Position numbers and translations under genes: made by a program | Shown here: in pieces, positions 8,396 to 16,592 of the stretch | How the letters are laid out: each line of letters opens with the position of its first letter | Position numbering within the stretch: position 1 is the first letter of the stretch | The notes under the pieces: generated by a model | Told to the model about the DNA's origin: nothing | Seen by the model: the letters and a program-made list of their open reading frames with translations, nothing else | Databases searched by the model: none | From: G963662905 sp963676725 | Lineage (GTDB): Bacteria > Bacteroidota > Bacteroidia > Bacteroidales > WRLA01 | Direction: 5' to 3' | Assembly: GCA_963676725.1 (NCBI GenBank) | Contig: OY781463.1 | Span: forward strand, 4,216,001 to 4,280,000 | DNA: 64,000 nucleotides

Positions 8396-9136
8396 TTATG
8401 CTCTGTTATTTAGTTTTTTAATATAATCATTTATTATTTTTTCCATTTCTGGATTATAAGGTCTTGGCAAGTTCATTTCTGCAATTTTTCCATTTGGATC
8501 GATGAGAATATATCTGGGGACAGTTCCAATAATAAATTTTTGTTTAAAATCCTTATTCTTATCTCCGGCTAGTATCTGAATCCCTGATGGATTGCGTTTA
8601 TCTAGAACATTTATCCATTTGTCTTTCATATTTTCAGTATCTATACTTACCCCTAAAAAGACGATATTATTATTTTCGTATTTTTTTTCTAATTGATTAA
8701 GAAGTTCAATATCGCCCATACAAGGTTTGCACCAGGATGCCCATACATCAATGAGTACCCATTTTCCCCTAAAATTTTGAATGTGAATTAATTTTCCATT
8801 TCTATCTGGGTATTCAAAATCAGGAACTGTTTGGTCTAATAGTTTGTCGTATTTATTATCTTTCACTAAATTATCTAGAGATTCCAATGCGTTGTCAATG
8901 ATTTCATTAGATTCACTCTTTATCACTTTATTATTCTTAATTGCTTCATCAGCTAAAATATTTTCAAAAGAAATACTGTCTTTTTTTGTATTGATAGTTC
9001 CATCAGGATTTAATACTCCTAAGTATATCAGATCTAACTGGTTTTCGATTTTTTTTGAATGGAAGTACCAAGGAATTGAAGCGATTATTATTCCTAGAAT
9101 AAAAGCAATTATGTAATTATTTTTCTGTTTGTTCAT
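8396..9136 (-). CDS. TlpA-like membrane-anchored thiol-disulfide oxidoreductase (cassette gene)
   Basis: This 246-residue protein has an N-terminal membrane anchor (residues 8-26), a linker of about 75 residues, and a thioredoxin-fold domain beginning at VPDFEYPDRNGK. The active site WASWCKPC has C136 and C139. LGVSIDTENMKDKW and GTVPRYILIDPNGKI are typical of the TlpA/AhpC-TSA branch. It should reduce disulfides in the periplasm, for example in cytochrome c or oxidative-stress pathways. The stop codon TAA is itself part of the trailing core (GAGCATAA on the minus strand) and the ATG lies 18 bp after the leading core at 9154-9160, as in compact integron cassettes. Confidence 0.9.
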   Translation of the reverse strand: MNKQKNNYIIAFILGIIIASIPWYFHSKKIENQLDLIYLGVLNPDGTINTKKDSISFENILADEAIKNNKVIKSESNEIIDNALESLDNLVKDNKYDKLLDQTVPDFEYPDRNGKLIHIQNFRGKWVLIDVWASWCKPCMGDIELLNQLEKKYENNNIVFLGVSIDTENMKDKWINVLDKRNPSGIQILAGDKNKDFKQKFIIGTVPRYILIDPNGKIAEMNLPRPYNPEMEKIINDYIKKLNNRA

Positions 9137-9153
9137 TTTTTTGTTTTAATAGA

Positions 9154-9285
9154 GCATAACGGATGGCAATAAGAAACGTAGGGCATTTCGAAGCTCCTAT
9201 CTATCAAGCTACCAGGCGGTTTGTTATATGTTATGTCGCTCAAATTATGCACTTTCTGCCCTATGTTTTTTATTGCGTGTTGTGC
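9154..9285 (-). repeat. attC-like site (3' of the TPR gene)
   Basis: Cores are GCATAAC (9154-9160) and GTTGTGC (9279-9285). The arm ATGGCAATAAGAAACGTAGG pairs with CCTATGTTTTTTATTGCGTG except for a few bases. This 132-bp site is one of the clearest of the series. Confidence 0.85.
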
Positions 9286-9289
9286 AAAG

Positions 9290-10243
9290 TTATTCTTCCT
9301 CTTTGTCAAAAATACTGAATCCATTCACATTATATATTCCAGATGGATTCTCGTTTATGTCAAATTTCATCTCACTAATCTCATCGATTTTTACAGATTC
9401 TTTATCAATCGGCGCAGATTCAAATTCCTTAATCAGGTTAAGTGCCTTTTGCTCAGAATCCGCTACAATATCATAAGTACTGTAGAATCCATATTTTTTG
9501 ACTTTATCATCTTCTCCAAGCCAGTCGCCAGTAATTAGAATCCGAAAATATTTGTTATTACTCGAACAATTATTGTCAATCTCTCTTATAAGCCAATAAG
9601 CATCTTTATTGAGTCGGTCATAAAACAAAGCCTCTTTAATCACCTCTTTTGCATTTTCTATGCTATCGGTTTTCCATAATGCATAGGAATAAAAATATAA
9701 AACCAATGATAAATCAGAAAACTCATCATCTGGAGTAGTTTTAAGTAAATCTTTGTTATTAGATATATTTTCTATTATTTCTTGATATTGTTGTGTTTCA
9801 AGTAGGATTGATAATTGAACTCTCAATTTTCTTATATCGTAACTGCCAGCTGATACCTTACCAATCGATTCTTTTGCATTATCAATCTTTCCCCAGCGGT
9901 TATAAAGGATAGCCAAATTTAAATTTAATAAATCCTTATCTGCATTATCTTGCTTAAGAGCTTTTTTGAAAGAATCTATGGCAAAGTCATATTCCTTTTT
10001 GTCAGATTGATAATTCCCCAATCTCATCCAAAGTATCCAATCATCTGGATGTCTTTTTAATCCAGTCGTGAGAGTTTTAATACTCTTGTCTGTTTTATCC
10101 AGCTCGTCATAAACCGTTGTCAATAGATAATATCCATCTATGATTTTTTTTCGAATCAGTCCTTTAGATAACTTTTTCGCTTTTTTATAATCACAAATCT
10201 CAATCAGTTCGTTTATCTCTTGTATCGTGTTCTCAGTATTCAT
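9290..10243 (-). CDS. Tetratricopeptide-repeat protein (cassette gene)
   Basis: This 317-residue, acidic, cytoplasmic protein has no signal peptide. Helical pairs matching TPR spacing run from about residue 20 to 200. The clearest are DKSIKTLTTGLKRHPDDWILW, RLGNYQSDKKEYDFAIDSF with KKALKQDNADKDLLNLNLA, and LYNRWGKIDNAKESIGKV. The last 100 residues (RILITGDWLGEDDKVKKYGF, ADSEQKALNLIKEFE) form a different beta-alpha unit and include a DIVADS strand. TPR proteins are protein-binding scaffolds; the partner is unknown. The stop lies 5 bp from the trailing core and the leading core TTTGCACAAC is 35 bp before the ATG, where an IS1182 copy has inserted. Confidence 0.75.
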   Translation of the reverse strand: MNTENTIQEINELIEICDYKKAKKLSKGLIRKKIIDGYYLLTTVYDELDKTDKSIKTLTTGLKRHPDDWILWMRLGNYQSDKKEYDFAIDSFKKALKQDNADKDLLNLNLAILYNRWGKIDNAKESIGKVSAGSYDIRKLRVQLSILLETQQYQEIIENISNNKDLLKTTPDDEFSDLSLVLYFYSYALWKTDSIENAKEVIKEALFYDRLNKDAYWLIREIDNNCSSNNKYFRILITGDWLGEDDKVKKYGFYSTYDIVADSEQKALNLIKEFESAPIDKESVKIDEISEMKFDINENPSGIYNVNGFSIFDKEEE

Positions 10244-10288
10244 GCTTTTTTATAGTAGCAGGGTGTTTCCTCTAATTTTGCACAACGT

Positions 10289-11971
10289 CAGTCTGTCTTA
10301 AAACCTCCGTTCTCTTTTAAATTGTACCTAAATACGGCATAAATTTAGCAAATATTTGCGTTCTAAGTGCATCTATTTTTCGATACCTTTGGGCAGCAAT
10401 GCTTTTTATCCTTCGGCAAAACGCATATATGGAAGCCAAAATGAAGGCTATTAGAACAGATAAAGCAATGAGGTATTGCTTAAATACATGAATGCCAAGG
10501 ATATTCATAATACGACGTAAATTATAAGCAATAAATATAAATCCTACATCCGCCGAGGCGCGTTGTTTGCTGCGTTTGGTCATTATGTAGCTAAATCCCC
10601 ATTGTCGCTTGATGGTGCCGTATGGGTGTTCCACAATTGCCTGTCGTCGGCGGTAGTAATCCAGGTTTTTCTCTATGTTTTCCTTATTTGTATTTATATA
10701 TTCTTGATATTCAGATCGTTGTATTGCCTTGCCGTATTTAGCCTTAGAGCATTTGTCTTTTACCGGACAGCTCAGGCATTGGCGAGTTGTATAACGCTTA
10801 AATTGATAGGTTTTCGCCTGGTGCCATTTACCTGTTGTGTGCATCTCATGGCCTTGGGGACAATGATAACAGTCCTTGTCTTTATCATATCGAAAGTGTT
10901 CTACATTGTAGTGAGGATCGGGGGCATTGGCCGCTACTTTAGGAATGGCAACCAGTACATTTATGCCTAAATCGTGGGCGGTTTGAAACTCGCTGCCTGT
11001 ATGGTAGCCTTTATCGTAGAGGGCGGTAAAATTATTGTGGCCAATGATGCTTTTACTGCGGTGGAGCATATCGCCCATTGCTTTGCTGTCGTTTTCATTG
11101 GTCACTTTATAATCGATGGGGATCATATGGGCTGAATCGACCGTTGTTTGTACATTGTAGGCTACTTCGGTGATATTGTTGCGTGTGATCATTTGCCTGC
11201 TTTCCGGATCGCTTGTGGATACCTGGGTTTCGCCGGATTCTTCTAATTGGTGTTCTATATCATGGTAGAATTGCTTGCGCTCTTTGTGTTTCTCAATCTC
11301 TTGCTGTATCAGCGCTTGATTGTCCCCATCAGCTTCGGCCAACTGATCCTGGTAGGTAGCAAGTTTGTTGTCGATATAGGTCAAATGGCGCTCAATCTTT
11401 TTTGCATTATAATTGGTCTTCTTGGAATTCTGTGCCCGGAGTTTGGTGCTGTCTCCGGCAAGCAGTTTCCCGCCGATTAGTTCTAAGTTCTTGGCTATGC
11501 ATACCGTGGCACGAAACACATTCTTTATGGCTTTGGAATGGTCGCGGCGGAAGTTGGAAATCGTATTATGGTCGGGCTTTAGGCCTTTGAGCAACCAAAT
11601 CACTTCGATGTTCCGTGTGCATTCTTTTTCGAGCTCACGTGAGGAGCGTGTTCTGTTCAGGTAGCCATAAATAAAGAGTTTTAGAAGGTCTTTGGGATGA
11701 TAAGCAGGTCTTCCGTTCTCCACAAAATCTACACGAAAGCCCATTTCTAATAATTCAAGGCTGTCTACAAAAAGATCAATAATCCGCACCTCATGATCTT
11801 TATGAATGGATTCATCCAAAGAAATGGGGAAAATTGATACTTGGTTCCGATCTTTTCCTATCATGTATTTCATGCTATGAATATACTAATAAACAAGCAT
11901 TTATAGCTGTTGGTAAGTCGGAATGTTATCAACAATTTTGGGTGGAAGTTTTGGGGTTTTTAGACAGTCTG
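10289..11971 (-). mobile_element. Complete IS1182-family insertion sequence, copy 1
   Basis: The element is 1683 bp. Its ends CAGTCTGTCTTAAAAAC-like (left) and CAGACTGTCTAAAAACCCC (right, reversed) are imperfect inverted repeats. It is flanked by a 4-bp duplication ACGT (10285-10288 and 11972-11975), which lies just inside an attC core. It appears identical to the copy at 13681-15363 over the full length I compared. Confidence 0.93.
10317..11873 (-). CDS. IS1182-family DDE transposase
   Basis: The 518-residue transposase is the only gene of the IS. Its N-terminus (GRPAYHPKDLLKLFIYGYLN) is the DUF772/InsH-type domain. Probable catalytic residues are D141 (GDSTKLRAQ), D287 (YDKGYHTG) and E415 (VEHPYGTIKRQWGF). 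An insertion between D287 and E415 contains a cysteine cluster (CYHCPQGH and CLSCPVKDKC). The C-terminal hydrophobic stretch (YLIALSVLIAFILASIYAF) is unusual but intact. It should cut and paste the IS end to end. The reading frame is complete, so the element may still be active. Confidence 0.93.
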   Translation of the reverse strand: MKYMIGKDRNQVSIFPISLDESIHKDHEVRIIDLFVDSLELLEMGFRVDFVENGRPAYHPKDLLKLFIYGYLNRTRSSRELEKECTRNIEVIWLLKGLKPDHNTISNFRRDHSKAIKNVFRATVCIAKNLELIGGKLLAGDSTKLRAQNSKKTNYNAKKIERHLTYIDNKLATYQDQLAEADGDNQALIQQEIEKHKERKQFYHDIEHQLEESGETQVSTSDPESRQMITRNNITEVAYNVQTTVDSAHMIPIDYKVTNENDSKAMGDMLHRSKSIIGHNNFTALYDKGYHTGSEFQTAHDLGINVLVAIPKVAANAPDPHYNVEHFRYDKDKDCYHCPQGHEMHTTGKWHQAKTYQFKRYTTRQCLSCPVKDKCSKAKYGKAIQRSEYQEYINTNKENIEKNLDYYRRRQAIVEHPYGTIKRQWGFSYIMTKRSKQRASADVGFIFIAYNLRRIMNILGIHVFKQYLIALSVLIAFILASIYAFCRRIKSIAAQRYRKIDALRTQIFAKFMPYLGTI

Positions 11972-12126
11972 ACGTTGAGTATATGGCAAGTAGGCGATTG
12001 CGGGCTTCAAACTTATCAAACCGAGATGAAGTTGAAGCGGGCTACAACCGTTGAATTTACTACTATCACGCCTATTTGCTATATACATTGTTGTGGCCAG
12101 TTAATCTTTCATTTTCAGTCATTTAG

Positions 12127-12735
12127 TCAAGAAATCCACGCAAGCATAGACTCTTTAACAATCCATTTATTATCCACTTTCTCAAGAATCAGATAAAATC
12201 CAGCACCACTTAATCCGCCACTTGAACTGCTATAATAAATCAATGCTTTTGTCATATCAGAATTTAATCCAGGTCTTGATATCTTTATCATTGGCTTAAA
12301 TCCGAAAATTTTATGATAATTATCCCAACCACCTTGCTTGAATATATTTTCTATTGCTTGTTTTGTAATATATGTTATTGTCCCCGAAAAATTTTTAACT
12401 GAATCAATTTGAATCTTAGCTTTGTTCTTATCAATAAAGTTAAGATAAGTATCATTTTCAAGTGAAGGCAATCCATTTGTTTCATTTTTAAATCTTCCTA
12501 ATGAATCGACTTTGGGGTCAAAAAGAAATGTCTCAGTTTCATTTACTATTATTACATCAGGGGCTTTAAATGTTTTTATCTTTTTAATCTGTCCTTTTCG
12601 AGTAAATACAGTGTCATTCGGTGTTGATTTTATCTCACTTTTTATCAAAGCTGAAATTATCTCGTTCTCAATATCAATTTGTCCAAATCCATATGCGCAA
12701 ATCAGAGTGAGGATTAATGTCGTCAATATTTTCAT
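12127..12735 (-). CDS. Exported protein of unknown function (cassette gene)
   Basis: I chose the ATG at 12735 because it starts a clean signal peptide (MKILTTLILTLICAYGFGQ); an in-frame ATG at 12744 is possible. The mature protein has about 183 residues. Its C-terminal half ends in KALIYYSSSSGGLSGAGFYL followed by LEKVDNKWIVKESMLAWIS. This is the small beta hairpin seen in many Bacteroidota cassette and NTF2-like proteins, where a GAGFYLIL strand precedes a Lys/Trp strand. I cannot name a family. The leading core TTGTGGCC is about 30 bp upstream, and the trailing core GGCCACAAC follows the stop by about 30 bp. Confidence 0.7.
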   Translation of the reverse strand: MKILTTLILTLICAYGFGQIDIENEIISALIKSEIKSTPNDTVFTRKGQIKKIKTFKAPDVIIVNETETFLFDPKVDSLGRFKNETNGLPSLENDTYLNFIDKNKAKIQIDSVKNFSGTITYITKQAIENIFKQGGWDNYHKIFGFKPMIKISRPGLNSDMTKALIYYSSSSGGLSGAGFYLILEKVDNKWIVKESMLAWIS

Positions 12736-12760
12736 ATGTCTCATGGTGTTTTTTTTAATT

Positions 12761-12893
12761 GGCCACAACGTTTGAAACATGGTGCGTTTGGATTTTTGAA
12801 ACCTTTATTTTTCAATCTACCACTCACTTTATTTATAGCTAATATCGTCATTTATTACTCTATTTTCCAAATACACTATGTTTTTTGTTAGGC
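12761..12893 (-). repeat. attC-like site (3' of the barstar cassette)
   Basis: Cores are GGCCACAAC (12761-12769) and GTTAGGC (12887-12893). Arms AACATGGTGCGTTTGGA and TCCAAATACACTATGTT pair with few mismatches. The length is 133 bp. Confidence 0.83.
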
Positions 12894-12903
12894 TTAGTGG
12901 ATT

Positions 12904-13326
12904 CTATATTTCAGTCCATTTTTTAAATTCAAGAATTTGATTTTTCTCTGCATTTGAAATCTCTTCATCTGGATTTTTAGTCAAGTAAATGATAGAGTCT
13001 GATTCAAATACTAAAATCTCAATTCCATTAAAAACGTTTTTAATCAATTCAATCGAAGTTTTCAGCTCGTCTACAGGTTCATAAGCTCCAAATAAACTCA
13101 TATGTGTATGCCAACTGCAATTTCCTTCGCTATTATCAAATCCAATTGTAATTTCTAAATCTTGTGTTGTAATCCAGAAAGTTGCAGTCTTTTTTTGGCT
13201 TGGATATTCAATTGTCAAAATATCATCCTTGATTTTTATATAATCAGAAAAATATGGAAAATCTTTAAGTAATCCATTTTTAATGAAATCCGAAAAATCT
13301 TTTTGACTTAAATCCTGCATTTTCAA
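12904..13326 (-). CDS. Small protein of unknown function downstream of barstar homologue
   Basis: This 140-residue acidic soluble protein has no signal peptide. Visible features are TATFWITTQDLEITIGFDNS, NCSWHTHMSLFG and IEILVFESDSIIYLTKNPDE, an alternating beta pattern like that of small immunity-type or DUF proteins found near polymorphic toxins. It follows the barstar homologue with a 5-nt gap in the same cassette, so the two are probably co-translated. No barnase-like nuclease is recognisable in it; there is no signal peptide or catalytic Glu/His/Arg set that I can identify. A second immunity protein is a reasonable guess, but unproven. Confidence 0.65.
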   Translation of the reverse strand: MKMQDLSQKDFSDFIKNGLLKDFPYFSDYIKIKDDILTIEYPSQKKTATFWITTQDLEITIGFDNSEGNCSWHTHMSLFGAYEPVDELKTSIELIKNVFNGIEILVFESDSIIYLTKNPDEEISNAEKNQILEFKKWTEI

Positions 13327-13331
13327 TAGTT

Positions 13332-13637
13332 CTATTTGAGAATTAATTTTATATGGTCATTGTCTCTGATTATTTCAATGATTATTTCAAAAATCGTTTT
13401 TCCACTATTATTGTATTTTTCATTTAAATCCAACTTGCTTTTATTTGAATCAATCCAGATTAAATCAACAGACTTCTCTTCGCAATCAAAAACACCAAAT
13501 CCACCAGCTAAAACGTCATTGCATGCATCTAAATTACGACCTATCTTAAATTCCAAATTCTTAGTCAATTTGGTTTCTATCTCATCATAGAATTCGTCAA
13601 GATTTGAAAAATTATGTCCGTTAATTTCTATATGCAT
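13332..13637 (-). CDS. Barstar-family ribonuclease inhibitor homologue (cassette gene)
   Basis: This 101-residue protein matches barstar in order and length: IEINGHNFSNLDEFYDEIET corresponds to the first strand and helix, FKIGRNLDACNDVLAGGFGVF to the barnase-binding loop and helix (barstar YxGxNLDALxDxL), and the final FEIIIEIIRDNDHIKLILK to the last helix and strand. Barstar binds and blocks the active site of barnase-type RNases in the cytoplasm. No cognate RNase gene is in the cassette, so this is probably an orphan immunity gene against toxins from competitors. The ATG is about 40 bp after the leading core TTAGGCTTA. Confidence 0.8.
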   Translation of the reverse strand: MHIEINGHNFSNLDEFYDEIETKLTKNLEFKIGRNLDACNDVLAGGFGVFDCEEKSVDLIWIDSNKSKLDLNEKYNNSGKTIFEIIIEIIRDNDHIKLILK

Positions 13638-13680
13638 AGTTTCAATTTTGTATTGCGTTTCTTTCCATTAAGCCTAACGG

Positions 13681-15363
13681 CAGTCTGTCTTAAAACCTCC
13701 GTTCTCTTTTAAATTGTACCTAAATACGGCATAAATTTAGCAAATATTTGCGTTCTAAGTGCATCTATTTTTCGATACCTTTGGGCAGCAATGCTTTTTA
13801 TCCTTCGGCAAAACGCATATATGGAAGCCAAAATGAAGGCTATTAGAACAGATAAAGCAATGAGGTATTGCTTAAATACATGAATGCCAAGGATATTCAT
13901 AATACGACGTAAATTATAAGCAATAAATATAAATCCTACATCCGCCGAGGCGCGTTGTTTGCTGCGTTTGGTCATTATGTAGCTAAATCCCCATTGTCGC
14001 TTGATGGTGCCGTATGGGTGTTCCACAATTGCCTGTCGTCGGCGGTAGTAATCCAGGTTTTTCTCTATGTTTTCCTTATTTGTATTTATATATTCTTGAT
14101 ATTCAGATCGTTGTATTGCCTTGCCGTATTTAGCCTTAGAGCATTTGTCTTTTACCGGACAGCTCAGGCATTGGCGAGTTGTATAACGCTTAAATTGATA
14201 GGTTTTCGCCTGGTGCCATTTACCTGTTGTGTGCATCTCATGGCCTTGGGGACAATGATAACAGTCCTTGTCTTTATCATATCGAAAGTGTTCTACATTG
14301 TAGTGAGGATCGGGGGCATTGGCCGCTACTTTAGGAATGGCAACCAGTACATTTATGCCTAAATCGTGGGCGGTTTGAAACTCGCTGCCTGTATGGTAGC
14401 CTTTATCGTAGAGGGCGGTAAAATTATTGTGGCCAATGATGCTTTTACTGCGGTGGAGCATATCGCCCATTGCTTTGCTGTCGTTTTCATTGGTCACTTT
14501 ATAATCGATGGGGATCATATGGGCTGAATCGACCGTTGTTTGTACATTGTAGGCTACTTCGGTGATATTGTTGCGTGTGATCATTTGCCTGCTTTCCGGA
14601 TCGCTTGTGGATACCTGGGTTTCGCCGGATTCTTCTAATTGGTGTTCTATATCATGGTAGAATTGCTTGCGCTCTTTGTGTTTCTCAATCTCTTGCTGTA
14701 TCAGCGCTTGATTGTCCCCATCAGCTTCGGCCAACTGATCCTGGTAGGTAGCAAGTTTGTTGTCGATATAGGTCAAATGGCGCTCAATCTTTTTTGCATT
14801 ATAATTGGTCTTCTTGGAATTCTGTGCCCGGAGTTTGGTGCTGTCTCCGGCAAGCAGTTTCCCGCCGATTAGTTCTAAGTTCTTGGCTATGCATACCGTG
14901 GCACGAAACACATTCTTTATGGCTTTGGAATGGTCGCGGCGGAAGTTGGAAATCGTATTATGGTCGGGCTTTAGGCCTTTGAGCAACCAAATCACTTCGA
15001 TGTTCCGTGTGCATTCTTTTTCGAGCTCACGTGAGGAGCGTGTTCTGTTCAGGTAGCCATAAATAAAGAGTTTTAGAAGGTCTTTGGGATGATAAGCAGG
15101 TCTTCCGTTCTCCACAAAATCTACACGAAAGCCCATTTCTAATAATTCAAGGCTGTCTACAAAAAGATCAATAATCCGCACCTCATGATCTTTATGAATG
15201 GATTCATCCAAAGAAATGGGGAAAATTGATACTTGGTTCCGATCTTTTCCTATCATGTATTTCATGCTATGAATATACTAATAAACAAGCATTTATAGCT
15301 GTTGGTAAGTCGGAATGTTATCAACAATTTTGGGTGGAAGTTTTGGGGTTTTTAGACAGTCTG
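13681..15363 (-). mobile_element. Complete IS1182-family insertion sequence, copy 2
   Basis: This copy has the same 1683-bp length, ends and orientation as copy 1. It is flanked by a 4-bp duplication ACGG (13677-13680 and 15364-15367). The duplication starts at the last A and C of the attC core, exactly as in the other insertions. Confidence 0.93.
13709..15265 (-). CDS. IS1182-family DDE transposase
   Basis: The translated protein is identical over all 518 residues to the transposase of copy 1, with D141, D287 and E415 as the probable DDE triad. Identity of two copies 3.4 kb apart implies very recent transposition or gene conversion. The two direct copies could also delete or duplicate the two cassettes between them by homologous recombination. 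Confidence 0.93.
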   Translation of the reverse strand: MKYMIGKDRNQVSIFPISLDESIHKDHEVRIIDLFVDSLELLEMGFRVDFVENGRPAYHPKDLLKLFIYGYLNRTRSSRELEKECTRNIEVIWLLKGLKPDHNTISNFRRDHSKAIKNVFRATVCIAKNLELIGGKLLAGDSTKLRAQNSKKTNYNAKKIERHLTYIDNKLATYQDQLAEADGDNQALIQQEIEKHKERKQFYHDIEHQLEESGETQVSTSDPESRQMITRNNITEVAYNVQTTVDSAHMIPIDYKVTNENDSKAMGDMLHRSKSIIGHNNFTALYDKGYHTGSEFQTAHDLGINVLVAIPKVAANAPDPHYNVEHFRYDKDKDCYHCPQGHEMHTTGKWHQAKTYQFKRYTTRQCLSCPVKDKCSKAKYGKAIQRSEYQEYINTNKENIEKNLDYYRRRQAIVEHPYGTIKRQWGFSYIMTKRSKQRASADVGFIFIAYNLRRIMNILGIHVFKQYLIALSVLIAFILASIYAFCRRIKSIAAQRYRKIDALRTQIFAKFMPYLGTI

Positions 15364-15501
15364 ACGGCTCGAATATGCGTAGTGCGGGATTTCAAGGCAC
15401 TTCACTATCAAACCGCTACGCTGTTTAATATTGCTTTAAAGTTAAAATTTACTAAATCGCCCCGCATTACGTATATTTATTGTTGTGTGCCGTTTTTTAT
15501 T

Positions 15502-16005
15502 TTATGGTATATCATTATCGAATTCTAATCCTATTAATTTATCGTTAGAATCGAATTTGAAAATCATATAATTTCCTAATTCACAATTAATTATTTGAAA
15601 CTCTAAATTGTCCTCAGAAACAATCACTCCGTTATCTTTAATATTGTATCCAAGTTTCTGAATTACTTCAGATTTTGATAGTCCTAATTTTAATCCAGAT
15701 GGTGTTGTGTATTTTTCATTCAGAAATTTCACCGACCATACCAAATTATTATGAAACTCTATTACGAAATCTTTGTATTTCCATGTCTTTAAATTTAAAT
15801 CGAGATACTCATCTATTTCATAAGGTTCTCCTAATATTTCCTTTATTTTTGATATTGAATCTTGATAACAAATCTCACCAACTCTAAATTCAGAGTTTGG
15901 TAAACAATAATTATCATTCTCATCAATTATTAATAATTTGTTTTTCAAACTGCATGATAAAACAGCTAAACAAATAATAATAAAAATCACAGTTTTTAAT
16001 CGCAT
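15502..16005 (-). CDS. Lipoprotein of unknown function (second gene of cassette)
   Basis: I prefer the ATG at 16005, which gives MRLKTVIFIIICLAVLSCSL with a lipobox (LAVLSC) and starts 11 nt after the upstream stop. The longer frame to 16071 overlaps that gene. The mature part (about 150 residues) contains SEFRVGEICYQDSISKIKEI, LGEPYEIDEYLDLNLKTWKY and KLGLSKSEVIQKLG. These resemble SmpA/OmlA- or BamE-like small outer-membrane lipoproteins, where G-x-S-K-x-E-V-x-x-x-L-G recurs. The resemblance is weak, so no function is assigned. Confidence 0.68.
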   Translation of the reverse strand: MRLKTVIFIIICLAVLSCSLKNKLLIIDENDNYCLPNSEFRVGEICYQDSISKIKEILGEPYEIDEYLDLNLKTWKYKDFVIEFHNNLVWSVKFLNEKYTTPSGLKLGLSKSEVIQKLGYNIKDNGVIVSEDNLEFQIINCELGNYMIFKFDSNDKLIGLEFDNDIP

Positions 16006-16015
16006 ATTTAGCGAT

Positions 16016-16426
16016 TTAGCAACCACAAAGTCCATAAACCGAATACTTTCTTTTATTTCCATTATTATCAATTATGACTAATTCAGCTGTATATATTGTT
16101 GTTTCATACCCCTTTGAAACTTGTTTTTTGTTTTGAATATAAATAGTATAATATTCATTTATGTATTTGTCATTATCTTGATATAGAAAAACAATCTTAC
16201 CATTAATAGAGATTAAACAATTATCTCCGATATCATCGAAGTATATAAATCTATTCGATTCGTATTCTTCTTTGGAATTCGAAAACAAGCATGAACACCC
16301 TGTTAAAGAATCAGGTATTTCAGATAAGGTGAAAGTAGTAACATCGATATTTACTTCACTCTCTTGCTGTGAAAATGCAAGCCCAGAAATCAAATTTAAA
16401 GCGATTATTACAAAAATCAATTTCAT
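16016..16426 (-). CDS. Exported protein of unknown function (first gene of cassette)
   Basis: The start at 16426 gives a signal peptide (MKLIFVIIALNLISGLAFSQ); the open frame extends upstream to 16465 through the cassette core, which is unlikely to be translated. The mature protein is about 115 residues. It has a CSCLFSNSKEEYESNRFIYF stretch and ends in GLCGC, so four or five cysteines are available for disulfides or metal. Strands FDDIGDNCLISINGKIVFLY and TTIYTAELVIIDNNGNKRKY suggest a small beta domain. The leading core GTTGTGTGC is about 35 bp upstream. It pairs with the lipoprotein gene in one cassette. Confidence 0.68.
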   Translation of the reverse strand: MKLIFVIIALNLISGLAFSQQESEVNIDVTTFTLSEIPDSLTGCSCLFSNSKEEYESNRFIYFDDIGDNCLISINGKIVFLYQDNDKYINEYYTIYIQNKKQVSKGYETTIYTAELVIIDNNGNKRKYSVYGLCGC

Positions 16427-16459
16427 ATCTCTCGTTATTTTATGCAGTCTCGTCAAATG

Positions 16460-16592
16460 GCACACAACGTTCTAGCTATCCCACGTAAGGGACTTCAAAA
16501 CCACAAATTATCAATCTACTACTAATAATTTTCACTTGCATAATCTTTGTTTTAACGATTAAACCCCTTATGGGGAATAGCTTTGGTTATGC
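16460..16592 (-). repeat. attC-like site (belongs to the gene-less cassette)
   Basis: Cores are GCACACAAC (16460-16468) and GTTATGC (16586-16592). Arms TAGCTATCCCACGTAAGGG and CCCTTATGGGGAATAGCT pair imperfectly. The length is 133 bp. Confidence 0.8.

Larger units (their letters stand above)
10280..12098 (-). repeat. attC-like site split by IS1182 (3' of the 12127-12735 gene)
   Basis: Cores are GCACAAC (10280-10286) and GTTGTGGCC (12090-12098). Removing the 1683-bp IS and one copy of the ACGT duplication leaves a 132-bp site. Its arms GTATATGGCAAGTAGGCG and CGCCTATTTGCTATATAC pair almost perfectly. Confidence 0.85.
13672..15490 (-). repeat. attC-like site split by IS1182 (3' of the 15502-16426 cassette)
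   Basis: Cores are GCCTAAC (13672-13678) and GTTGTGTGC (15482-15490). Without the 1683-bp IS and one ACGG copy the site is 132 bp. Arms ATATGCGTAGTGCGGG and CCCGCATTACGTATAT pair closely. Confidence 0.85.

Noticed and set aside
10563..10970. Plus-strand frames inside both IS1182 copies (10563-10970, 11247-11664 and the equivalents at 13955-15056)
   Set aside because: They overlap the intact transposase on the other strand completely and show no family resemblance.
12904..13326. Barnase-type RNase partner of the barstar homologue
   Set aside because: There is no signal peptide and no recognisable catalytic Glu-Arg-His pattern, and the gene order (inhibitor first, 5-nt gap) does not by itself identify a toxin.
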